The notes under the pieces are model-generated. The model worked only from the letters and a program-made list of their open reading frames with translations. It was not told where the DNA came from and did not search any database. The translations under genes were made by a program, and so were the position numbers. Source: Spisula solida (taxonomy: Eukaryota; Mollusca; Bivalvia; Venerida; Mactridae). From it: a stretch of DNA of 64,000 nt. Positions within the stretch are counted from its first letter, which is position 1. Every line of letters begins with the position of its first letter. Below are positions 49,301 through 57,200 of this stretch, in pieces. The DNA lies in the NCBI GenBank assembly GCA_947247005.1, contig OX365952.1, positions 29,204,222 to 29,268,221 of the forward strand, written 5' to 3'.

Positions 49301-52300
49301 TTAAAAACTTTTTGCAGAGCCTGTAAGTTACCTGCTGTATGTCTTTGAAAAAAGTGTAAAAAGTGCAATTTGGTGACGTCATTTTTCAGGAATTCTATAT
49401 TTAGAAAGGCCTTGAACCCGGGTATGTGTCAACACAAAAGTTATGACTAAAAATCAATTTTTAACTTCACAGGAACTTGAGGAAGCTTTTTATGCCATTT
49501 CTGTCCAGTAATATTTTGCATGCCAGTAGTCTACCAAGAAATGTTTTATCAATATTAATGTAGAGCTCTAATTCTCCCTTGGTATTTATTCTAAGACCTT
49601 AATATTACAGAACAACTAATTACATGGCTTTATCAAAATAAATGAAGTGGTTTTTTAACTCGAAGGGCATAGCTATAATAGGCGGTTCGCATGCGATTTG
49701 AATCAGGCGGTTCGCGCGCTAAGCGACTTGAATTAGGCAGTTCGCGCGATAAGCGCAAAATATTGAATTTGCCATCATTGCGCGCTTTAATTCAATGTTT
49801 GCTAGAATCTCAGGCTTTTGCATAATTTCATTATGGCAGGCCTGTTTCTACAGTGGCAGTGTGGGCAACGGGCTCCTGTATGATTTATAAATTGTGCTTT
49901 ACGCATTCCTTATTGGTTCTACATTCCTTATTAAATTTAAAGGTGTTTAACTTACCTTTTCATATGCTAAACGATTGGCAGCTATTTATCCTAAGTAGCC
50001 TTGATTTCAGAATGGAGACCATGGATTATAGAGACCAGAAAATTTCTGGAGTATTGAGACCAGATTTCTGGAGTATTGAGACCAGATTCATGTATTGAGA
50101 CCACATTATTAATATATTTATTTGACTATATACTGATATATTTATGTTGATTTTAGACATATTAATGGTTAAAAATATCAACTGTTCATAAAATATTACA
50201 ACAAACTATTTTAACTCTGATGTTTTTAACATAAATATTTAACAATTTTACAATGTACACAGTGTATATTCCACGATGTTTAGAATTGTTTTAAAGAAAA
50301 CTTAAAGTGCTTTCTTTGCAATTTCTTCTATAATAATTATGTTTTATACATGTAATATATGTACGTGAAGTTACAGTATCTTATAACATAACTCGCAAAG
50401 GTACATGTATTAAGCTACATATTTCGGCTTCAAGTATGTTTGTCACTAAAATTGACTATATTCCCTAGAACTATTGCCAGTATAAAGATATTAATTTTAG
50501 TGTATAATCAATCTAATTCATGAGTTGTAATAATAATTCAACCAAAGTAATCAAATTTTTGAAGTGTAAAATCATCGCACATCATTTCGAGGAAGTTAGT
50601 TTTGGCGCTGACATTTGATTTTTTTTAGATTGATAAAAGGTTTATTTGAAGTCGAAAATTTGATTAAGATTAATTATTGATAAAGGCACTTTGATTTATA
50701 TAGAAAGAATTCTGTAAATACGTAAGGTACGTTTTTAAAATTCTGAATTGGAATTATGAGTCAATATAATCAAAGAATATGTGATATTTGTATGATCTTT
50801 TATATAATGTCATTTTTTTCATGATCTGCTAAGTCAATCTATTAATCTATTAATCACCTCTCTATAACAACAGCTAGTATTACAATACTTACTTGATAGT
50901 ACAGTACAACATCTTGAGACATTAACTATAATCTAACCTCTTTTGAACACATCCTCTAAATAACGACCAATATTTGCAGCTCCCAAAGGGTGTTGCTCTA
51001 AAAAGGTTCTATTGTGTAATCAATATAATTATTTAACAATCTGTTGACAAATTTATGTATAATTTTCAGCAGACAATTAATTAACAAATCAAAGAATGCT
51101 GTATAATGTACATCAGATAATCCAATCATTTTGTATAATGGGTTGTTAAAGGGTTATCGATAATCCCATTAAGTTGTATAATTGGTAGTTAAACGCCAAT
51201 GAATTAGGTGTTGATAGGAATGTGTTAATTGAAATAATCAAATAGGACTGTGAAATATCTTGTTTACCATGGTAAGTTTAGTATTTGAACCAATATTATT
51301 TATATAGACATAATTCCAAGTATTTATATTTAGATAGTTTCACCTTTACTTTGGTATAAATAATTTAAAATCTGTCCATTAATGAGAATTAGGGCTCAGG
51401 GATATACTCATTCTCAAAATGTATATACTTATTAGTGACAGTATCGATCCTGTTGTTCCCTATTGTCGGGCATCTAAGCACAAACATGATTTTAAAAACA
51501 TTTTAAAAAACTTTTTGAATTTTTTAATTAGAGGAACATATGACTTAACCACTTAAGCAAAACATGCAATCAACAAAAACACGGAAAAAATAACTTGTAT
51601 GGTCTATTTTTAGCATCTCATCACGTGACCTCTATAATCTGAGTTCAAGAGCACTTTCTCGTATAATCGTCATTTTCGTATTGTGCCTCGACTGGTACTC
51701 TTACAAACTTTATATTGGTCTCAATTTGTAATATTGTCCTTCAACCACACGTGTAAATTCTCATTTGTGGTTGAAAACCATTCAAAAAAAAGTTTGAGCA
51801 AGAATAATATGGGTTGTTTCCCTTTTTAGAAATGTTCGCCATTTTTTTGTTTTTTTCGAAAATTTTCGGTTTTTGCCCAAATCTGATGTATTTTTGTGTG
51901 GAAATCAACTAAAATATGTTAAAACTATCAAAATAATTCAAAATCATAACTCAGAAACGAAGTTTTGATGCTTGCCGGAAATACGAGAAAGCACGACAAT
52001 ATGAGAATCAGGGATATGTTCTGTTATATTAAAATCTCTTTTTCCACAGTACTTGAATCACGCATGTTAATTAAAATCAATAATATGCACTTTAAACTAT
52101 ACAATGTCACATTACTTTACTTTTGGTTACTTTTGGTGTGCTGAGTCTGGAAGTCTATGACTTGTTAACTCCCCCTATACGAGTTTCAATTAATGAGCCC
52201 ATTGATATATTATATTCACATTAAAACGTTCAAGTCTCCATTCTTTATCCAGTTTAGATTTAAAACTGACAATAGTATCACAACAAACTGTACTGTCATT

Positions 52301-54080
52301 CAGGTCATTTATGCACCTAGCAGGAAATGAGTTCAGCTTTTTTGATTTGTTACATCCTTTCTTGTCGATTTTCAGGGGCGGATCCAGGATTTGGCGTTAG
52401 GGGGGGGCGTACATTCATGTATTGACCCCCCCTCAAAGAAATGTAGAAATGTGCGAGCGAAGCGAGCAAGAAAAAATGTATCTCTGAGAAGCATTCCACA
52501 CAATTTCGTTCTTCAGCTTATAATATTCATTGATAAAGTTAATGTGAGAGTAAGGCGAGCAAGAATATAAGCATTAATTATTTGAGCAGCATATCCCGCA
52601 TACTCATTCCCTACTTGACAAACTTAACTGATAGCGGTTGTGCAAGCAGAGCGAGCAAGAAAAAAAATGCAATCATCTATTTCAGCAGCATACACCACAC
52701 ACTTAATGCATACCCAACAAACTCATTGATAAATCGAAAACTTTCATTGAATTTGCATAGATCTACAGCGAGCGAAACGAGCAAGAAAAATCGTTGTTTA
52801 TATAGCCAGGACTAACGATAATCGACTGGATAATATTCACTGATATATAGCTGCTGTGAATACGTCACGAAGAAAAAATGCACTGTCTATCTGAGCAGCA
52901 TACCCTGCGAACTCCAGGGCTTCACTTTTGTTCAAGTGGAAAAGTGAAATACTTGGGATCCAGCGACTAGGGGGTCCAGTTGCTGTCTGCCTCGTGACGT
53001 TCTAAAAAGAACCACGGAATTCGTCAGCTGCATTCTGAGATATCTTTTTTTAATGAAAAGGACAGGTTTATTAGAAAATCAAGCCAACTGTATTAATATT
53101 TTATGACTTGTCAGACATTTTTAATGTGCAAGAATCTCTGTAGCCGATGTTTGGCACCATGCTACCAATCAGCCATATCTTGTTGCTTGCATACAGCATT
53201 AAGTTCACTTTAAAATCAATAAATTGATTATTGTTTTATTGACGCGAGCGACGCGAGCGAAAAAAATTGCATATCAATATTGTTCTTACATCCAAAATAT
53301 GATAAATTACCTAGGCTCCGACGATTTTAGGGGGGGCGTACGCCGGGTCCGCCCCCCCCCTTGGATCGGCCTATGATTTTGAAGCGGTGGCCTCTTGTTT
53401 TGCCGATTTTAAACTCGAAGAACTTGCGATAATCTTTATCTTCAAAACCATGAATTATTTTAAACAAAGTTATTAGATCGTAGCGGTTGCGCCTATAGTT
53501 GAGTGTTGGTAAATTTAAATGTTCTAAGCGTTCTCTATATGACAAATTTCTTAATGCTGGCACTAGCTTTGTTGCACGATTTTTGCACGTTCACGACCAA
53601 TCGTAGATTTTTCTTAGACCATGTCCCTGGACTCCAAACAGAACCCCCATAGTCCAATATAGATCTCACTAAGCTTTTGTATAACGCAATAAATGTCTCT
53701 TTTTCAATTCGAGGAAAAGTTCTCTTAATCATTCCTAATAGCCTATTTGCCCTATTCACGATCTGGCTTACATGCTTATTAAATTTCAGATTGCTTTGAA
53801 AAGTGATCCCTAGATCCTTTTCTTCTTGTACATTTGGTAAATACTTGTCCATGTTTATCAGTCATTGAGTATTCCCAATTTGCACATACTTGATACCACT
53901 TGCAGATATATTCATGACAAATGCAATAAATTGAAAATATGTTTGTCTGGTCTCAAATTATAGTCCATGGTCTCAATCATCCTGTATTCCTCAACCCCCC
54001 CCCCCCCCAAGTCGAAAAAAACTCAGGTACGCCAATGCTACATTACAGTATAAATGATAAATTTCAACTCACCTTGCCAT
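31308..54080 (-). CDS. ENTPD4: Ectonucleoside triphosphate diphosphohydrolase 4/7-type (Golgi/lysosomal NTPDase), 11 exons, complete
   Basis: Exons, in transcription order: 54073-54080, 47570-47940, 46208-46358, 44976-45139, 43552-43682, 42589-42688, 37141-37285, 35962-36433, 33560-33642, 32531-32692, 31308-31569. All introns are GT-AG. The exons total 2049 nt, 682 residues plus TAG, with every phase matching. Exon 1 codes only MA and part of R, giving an N-terminus MARI.. comparable to vertebrate MGRI... Transmembrane segments lie at ~24-41 and ~622-637. Apyrase regions: ACR1 GIVLDCGSSGTRVYVY (79-94), ACR2 ILATAGMRLLP (165-175), ACR3 SGRQEGVYAW with catalytic-type Glu211, ACR4 MIDMGGGSMQIAYE (~258-271), ACR5 QPPISFKNSEFYGFSEF (~474-490). 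The family hydrolyses nucleoside tri- and diphosphates in the Golgi/lysosome lumen. It could equally be named ENTPD7. It is longer than vertebrate forms (~605-616) through an exon-8 insert. Confidence 0.94.
31570..32530 (-). repeat. ENTPD intron 10, repeats of ~140 bp
   Basis: 31860-32440 has about four units containing gagttatggttcttgggcac (32087, 32129, 32251) and aagtttcaaattgatat (31987, 32178, 32307). These are dispersed-repeat text. No exon inside. Confidence 0.5.
32905..32972 (+). repeat. tRNA-like SINE fragment
   Basis: atcaatggtcagcgcgc (A-box-like) is followed 32 bp later by gggttcaaacac (B-box-like). The flanks tccat (32905) and atgga (32964) can pair as a short acceptor stem. The T-stem is mismatched and the anticodon arm is not clear, so this is a SINE or tRNA pseudogene, not a functional tRNA. 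It lies in ENTPD intron 9, antisense to the gene. Confidence 0.4.
33342..33543. repeat. 19-bp minisatellite in ENTPD intron 9
   Basis: About eleven copies of aggtgagctaactgtgggc, nearly identical, with single-base variants (tgggt, tggtg, agatg). The array ends 17 bp beyond the exon 9 donor (33559-33558). Read on the plus strand each unit contains caggtgagc, a donor-consensus word. On the gene strand it contains tgcccacag, an acceptor-like word. Confidence 0.92.
33672..33930. repeat. 42-bp minisatellite, proximal block (ENTPD intron 8)
   Basis: About six copies of catgagcaagggcttacaca + gaatagattatgttatgtcaaa. The unit is 14 codons long, so plus-strand frames stay open across it; those ORFs are artefacts. 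The block is separated from the distal block of the same repeat by a TIR-bearing insertion at 33945-34561. Confidence 0.9.
33945..34561. mobile_element. 617-bp inverted-repeat element splitting the 42-bp array
   Basis: The left end ctgtctcataatttcgtgcc (33945) matches the complement of the right end (ctgtctcgtatatccgtgcc read inward from 34561), with a few mismatches. Array text abuts both sides: cacagtatata on the left, cagtatacatt on the right. An inner copy of ggcacggatt lies at 34338. No transposase ORF. The superfamily is not identified. Confidence 0.65.
34562..35117. repeat. 42-bp minisatellite, distal block (ENTPD intron 8)
   Basis: About thirteen copies of gtgatcaagagcttacacag + tatacattatgctatgtcaaac. 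Copies differ mainly at gagctt/ggcctt/gggctt and atgcta/atgtta. One copy (34903-34920) lacks a few bases. Confidence 0.92.
35150..35640 (+). repeat. Dispersed repeat in ENTPD intron 8, ~185-bp units
   Basis: Two to three units with aagggtcataactc / aagggcaacaactctg (35190, 35310, 35470), cctatgaagtttgaagactg (35388, 35550) and acagacaacacaag. Non-coding bivalve-type repeat. Confidence 0.5.
35962..36433 (-). CDS. ENTPD4: ENTPD exon 8, with a lineage-specific insert before ACR5
   Basis: This 472-nt exon codes residues 357-514. The C-terminal part is strongly conserved: PCLQKGL, SFTGTGDYHKC, then QPPISFKNSEFYGFSEF (ACR5) and TMEDVYRIGG. The first half, residues ~365-412, is rich in Gln, Ala, Pro, Val and Glu (VRQQGVQAAATGAKPQQAPP) and has no counterpart in the vertebrate proteins as I remember them. 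It is probably a disordered lumenal loop. The acceptor is CCTACAG and the donor GTGAGA. Confidence 0.9.
36660..36945 (+). repeat. Degenerate 145-bp-type repeat and CAGGTGAGC-family tail
   Basis: atttcaagattgtgaccactaatgt, then ccagatgacccatatatcg, then gatcatttg-type text, and a decayed end cacagcttaccttgtcactatgtgataagc (written in parts: cagcttacc, ttgtcactatgtgata). It lies in ENTPD intron 7. Confidence 0.5.
37300..37949. repeat. 54-56-bp minisatellite, left block (ENTPD intron 6)
   Basis: Units read ctacatctgtcagtcaccta + atgtgattgttatatctgta + gtttgtctatatat. atgtgat starts at 37311, 37365, 37421 and 37477, and at similar spacing to 37914, about twelve copies. Length differences come from the number of TA pairs. 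The block begins 14 bp upstream of the acceptor of exon 7 (gene orientation). Confidence 0.92.
37950..38977 (-). mobile_element. Decayed mariner-type transposon inside the minisatellite
   Basis: TA (37950-37951), cgagggttgatcgggaagtt, then ~1 kb, then aacttcgcgatcacccctcg and TA (38976-38977). The ends are inverted copies over ~30 bp. On the minus strand the N-terminal part of a mariner transposase survives in two frames: LPSTVI..VREKCAESPEKT (38370-38310), then RKDRRKTIRLIVSELKKSP and KELGMRKI (38330-38220), the usual HTH followed by GMRKI. The catalytic DDD half is missing. Removing the element plus one TA restores a perfect array unit. Confidence 0.85.
38978..39478. repeat. 54-bp minisatellite, right block (ENTPD intron 6)
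   Basis: About nine copies of the same unit as 37300-37949, alternating gtttgtct and gtctgtct. A disrupted copy at 39355-39410 has aatgttttatactg-like text. The final unit ends with ctgtctgttatatatcatg. Confidence 0.92.
39860..40475 (+). repeat. Tandem ~163-bp repeat, 4 units (ENTPD intron 6)
   Basis: cattgtcaccaagttt begins at 39920, 40089, 40249 and 40410 (spacing ~160-169). Each is followed by gatgaaaacta.tt and acagacaaggccaatttca, then ggaccataacccaa.aaggcc. Non-coding. It is related in style, but not in sequence, to the 145-bp repeat nearby. Confidence 0.75.
40836..42148 (+). mobile_element. Double-hairpin element with eight exact 145-bp core units
   Basis: 5' hairpin agggccc-aaa-gggccct (40841-40857), then aggtcgctcacctg. 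Core: acctctagtga or a variant begins at 41011, 41156, 41301, 41446, 41591, 41736, 41881 and 42026, exactly 145 bp each time. 3' tail: cggacggacgg and gacgacggacgac runs, agagtgatcacaaa, then agctcactctgtcac-ttt-gtgacaggtgagct (split) as a strong hairpin ending at ~42148. The element occupies ENTPD intron 6, antisense to the gene. No protein-coding potential. Confidence 0.8.
42700..43545. other. ENTPD intron 5, possible MITE remnant
   Basis: attatcggagtaattacc (42771) and ggtaattattacggaacc (43069) face each other. T-rich text fills 43130-43330. No exon. Confidence 0.35.
44210..44976 (-). repeat. 54-bp exon-end/splice-donor minisatellite in ENTPD
   Basis: The last 43 nt of exon 4 plus the first 11 nt of intron 4 are tandemly repeated downstream. 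In plus-strand coordinates ttacc (GGTAA on the gene strand) starts at 44972 (authentic exon 4 donor), 44918, 44864, 44810, 44756, 44702 (ctaacc variant), 44648, 44594, 44540, 44486, 44432, 44378, 44324, 44270 and 44212: steps of exactly 54 except the last (58). Each unit translates as AANY(A/I)LQKFGHGEE + GK(W/L)T, 18 residues. The frame is open from exon 4 through five extra units, then meets TAG at 44703-44701, created by GGTAAG to GGTTAG. Confidence 0.93.
44976..45139 (-). CDS. ENTPD4: ENTPD exon 4 (ACR3) abutting the donor array
   Basis: The exon codes SQKAILTDLQKDIPKQFDF, then EVISGRQEGVYAW (ACR3, catalytic Glu211) and AANYALQKFGHGEE. The acceptor TTGTAG is at 45141-45140. The chosen donor, GAAG|GTAAGT at 44975-44974, joins in phase to exon 5 (DHPLVAVDIPG) and matches the family at the junction. 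Fourteen further donor copies lie downstream in the same phase, so longer exon versions are possible. Confidence 0.92.
45764..45852. repeat. Small palindromic MITE in ENTPD intron 3
   Basis: acctccacagagcgac (45769) pairs with gtcgctctacggaggt (45826). agcgac/gtcgct words recur inside. The right flank ends tatactgta. About 75 bp, non-coding. Confidence 0.6.
46545..47274. mobile_element. TA-flanked 730-bp MITE in ENTPD intron 2
   Basis: Ends taccgtataacgggtaattt (46545) and the complement of cccgctttacagta (47261-47274): TACYGTAWARCGGGTWATTTCTG in consensus, read in parts. The words tttctgcg and cgcagaaa are repeated inside (46578, 47124, 47171). No ORF. It is a common style of animal TA-target MITE. 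Confidence 0.7.
48005..48350. repeat. ~31-bp minisatellite in ENTPD intron 1
   Basis: ggtaagtattgagacaatat followed by gagggtcgttt. ggtaagta starts at 48095, 48133, 48163, 48193, 48229, 48263, 48295 and 48326, with spacing 30-38 because some units carry an extra gtac. Each copy holds a perfect donor word GGTAAGTA on the plus strand, antisense to ENTPD. Confidence 0.88.
48375..52185. other. ENTPD intron 1, largely unassigned
   Basis: 48420-48640 is a faint copy of the 145-bp gacctag repeat. 49675-49790 has three copies of aggcggttcgc.. text (49680, 49707, 49735). 50016-50100 has four copies of attgagaccaga. The rest is AT-rich single-copy-looking sequence. No exon supported. Confidence 0.4.
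52186..53940 (-). mobile_element. LINE 3' end, split by a hAT-like insertion
   Basis: Minus-strand frames from 53852 read EEKDLGITFQSNLKFNKHV and NRANRLLGMIKRTFPRIEKE, then LVRSILDYGGSVWSPG. After a one-base shift near 53570 comes LNLPTLNYRRNRYDLITLFKI (split), ending GKTRGHRFKI at ~53380. The same frame resumes at 52372 with DKKGCNKSKKLNSFPARCIN and ..FKSKLDKEW, finishing near 52230. This is the RT-distal C-terminal region of a CR1/Jockey-like LINE. It lies within ENTPD intron 1, same strand as the gene. Confidence 0.85.
52373..53374. mobile_element. hAT-like non-autonomous element inserted in the LINE
   Basis: The left end caggggcggatccaggattt (52373) is the classic CAGGGG.. hAT-type terminus. 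The right end ...ccccccttggatcggccta is an imperfect inverted copy. Flanks tcgatttt (52365-52372) and atgatttt (53375-53382) agree at 6 of 8 bases, fitting an 8-bp target duplication. Inside are four to five ~100-bp units with gagcgagcgaagcgagcaag and aaaaaatgca, the unit also seen at 2.17-2.3 kb. No transposase. Confidence 0.75.
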
Positions 54081-54293
54081 AGATATGTCTCCGTTATTAC
54101 GAGAAAAGAAAAATGATTTTCCTGTAGTCAGATACCTTACATAAAATCATATTTAAGCCTACATACTACTAACAGTTGTCAGTAGCCTAATCGACGTGGT
54201 TTGTTTACTGGTTCCCCCGGCTTGTTGAAGATCCTATTCAACGCAAAGGAGAAGTCATCCGGCTCTCGTAAACGCTTGATAATTTTTGACAAC
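54081..54293. promoter_or_regulatory. Putative bidirectional promoter of ENTPD4/7 and STX18
   Basis: Only 213 bp separate the ENTPD start codon (54080-54078, minus) from the STX18 start codon (54294, plus). Both 5'UTRs and the core promoter(s) must lie here unless further non-coding exons exist. I see no TATA box at a useful position. CpG-containing words (tcgacg, ccccggc, ccggctctcg) cluster on the STX18 side. No repeat intrudes. Confidence 0.65.
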
Positions 54294-57200
54294 ATGGCAG
54301 ATATAACAAATGTATTCAAAGCTGTTGTAAAAGGGCTAAAATCTAGAAACAAACACCAAGGCGGCGAAAACAAATCCGACGGGAAACACGCTATATTCCC
54401 TATTGCCAAACACCGGGGAGACTTCGAAAATAACGCCAGAGAAGTGGTATGTCATAAGTTTTCGCGACGTGCCTCATATTTCCGTGTTACTCCTAATTCC
54501 GAGGTATCCCTTTACATCAACAAGATGTCCCATATGTTTAGTACATTGATTCAAAGTGTTTATCAGCAATATTACATTGAGTTTTTGTTGTGGTTTAGAG
54601 TATCAACAACATAATTTGAAAATGTCTGATTGAAGTTCTTACTGAAAACAAAGACCTAATGTATCTTGTGGAAGAATCAGATCTTTGCTGAACACAAAGA
54701 CATCTATGTCCCGATCTACGTATACCCAAAATGTTAGCTTAAACCTTTTTGAAATTTTATCTTTGTATACGAATCAGGTCAGAATCAGTATTTTCTGAGA
54801 ATTTCTCACATGCGCGGATTGATTCCAAATCTGTTAGCCCCTACGTACCCTACTTTCACTTTCGTATCTAAGCCAGAATGTCAAACAAAACAGTTTCACT
54901 ACATCACATACATGTAAATAAGATCTAGTTCTACTTGGCTGTTTATTACCAATGCACGCAGTCTGAAACATACAAATGACAAACAATTACTTATATGAAT
55001 AAACACTACATGGTTGGGTATTCCTCTATCCCCCCATATCTTTGCTATAGGGTATATACATGTACTTTAAGCACATTGTCTATGTGAATGTCAATGGTAA
55101 AGATTTAAGTATAAAATAATTTCAAAAACATAATGGTATATTTATAACTGTTAATTATGACTTAAAATCTCTTATTCACAGTTGTATATCTTCACGACTG
55201 GAAATGTCATAATCCTTACAAGTGCCATTAGGCTGCCCAATGTTGCAGGTAGACCGGGATGTCTCTACAGGCAAATCGACCTACAAGGGTGGCGCTGGTG
55301 TGTTGGAAACTAAATCTGAATCTGTGTTGGGGCTCAGGTGGTTATCTAATACCAGATGGCGACGACTAGAAGCGTTAGGTGGTGGAGCTGTAGCGTAGTG
55401 TAGGAGTATCTGGTGGACTTGTTGTGCCAGGCAGACTTACTGTATTTGAACCAACCATAGGTGTTCCAGGTGTAGGGTTCAATACTCTAGCTGGTGTCTT
55501 TGGTTTAGCCTATGAGACTGTTGTGTCACTGGATGGTTGAGCATACTTCCGTAACATAAATATATATAATTGTCAATCGTCAAACATGCTGGCAACTTGT
55601 TTACCGGAACATATTGTCTTAGGAAGTTTCTGTTACGCAACGTGACACGTCCTGATCTGTCGACCTTAATCATGTATTGGTCAAATTGCCTGACTTCTAT
55701 GACAATGACATTTGAGTGGATGGGGACCAACTTGGTTTTGTATACATGCACGTACATGGTTCCCGATGATAAGTGGTAGGAGATGTTTTGTATGTTCTTA
55801 CCAACGTTCCGCATCTCTCATGTGATGATTCCGCAGGGCATCTTTTCCAGTTGCCTATAATCCTTGCCAAGTGTTATGCGGCAGATAACAACCAGGTGGA
55901 ATCGGTATGAAACCGCGCATGGGCCTTCCAAAGTTCTATGTTGGAATGCGTCCCATGTTCAGATCACCGTTAGGACTGGTGTTGTCTGTGAGCAGATGTT
56001 TGACTGTTTTGACACCCACTTCAGCTCAGCAATTACTATGTGACAGATGACAACCTATGGTGTATGCCCCACTCTCGCAGGAATCTACATGTAGCAACAT
56101 CTGTATACTCAGGGTCACTGTCAGATGCTAGTTCATCCGGTATTCCAAAAGTGACAAATAGTGGGAGTAGGCAGGCGATCAAGTCAGAAGACTTCACAAC
56201 AATCGGCCAGTTCGAATAGGGGTCAACTACCACTAGATAGTTACAGCCGCGATAGTGGAAAAAATCTGCGCACACGCATAAGAATGGGTAGTCTGGATCG
56301 TCATAGGAGTGGGTGGAGAATATGGGTAGTCTGGATCGTCATAGGAGTGGGTGGAGCACATGGGTAGTCTGGATCGTCATAGGAGTGGGTGGAGCACATG
56401 GGTAGTCTGGATCGTCATAGGAGTGGGTGGAGCACATGGGTAGTCTGGATCATCATAGGAGTGGGTGGAGCACATGGGTAGTCTGGCTCGTCATAGGAGT
56501 GGGTGGAGCACATGGGTAGTCTGGATCGTCATAGGAGTGGGTGGAGCACATGGGTAGTCTGGATCGTCATAGGAGTGGGTGGAGCACATGGGTAGTCTGG
56601 ATCATCATAGGAGTGGGTGGAGCACATGGGTAGTCTGGATCGTCATAGGAGTGGGTGGAGCACATGGGTAGTCTGGATCGTCATAGGAGTGGGTGGAGCA
56701 CATGGGTAAAGCAGTGATGGCTGGGGTAATACCCGGCCAAAAGGTACAGGCCTCAGCCCTTGCCGCCCTGGTGGGCAACATGAAGAGCAGCAAGTACTTC
56801 ATCTCAGAGCAAAGGTGGAATTACGATCCTATCTCATTATATAAGATGACGTAGTCAATGATGTGCAAATTGTACCTGAATGGGTGGTATTCACGAAGCC
56901 GTTCTGGTAGTTCATGTCTGAATTCAGGCATACCTGACTCCACCAACTGGCTAAGGTAGTGCATGTTGTTGCTTGCAGTACCAAGTGACAGATTTAATGC
57001 TGAGGGTATCCTGCGTAGAGATAGCAGATGTGGCATTGGTATCTTCTCAATCTCATAAAAATCAGATCTTAACATTTAGCTACGCTGTTAGATCTGACTA
57101 CACTCTGTAGCAGGTCATGTTTAAATGACCTCTCTCCGACGCAGTGAGTCAGTCAGTTTGTAGCCACTAGTTAGACTGGCACCAGTCCTAGTGATTAATT

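Noticed and set aside
54179..54409. Minus-strand ORF opposite STX18 exon 1
   Set aside because: It is a shadow of the STX18 first exon, which has clear family homology. The true minus-strand gene starts at 54080.
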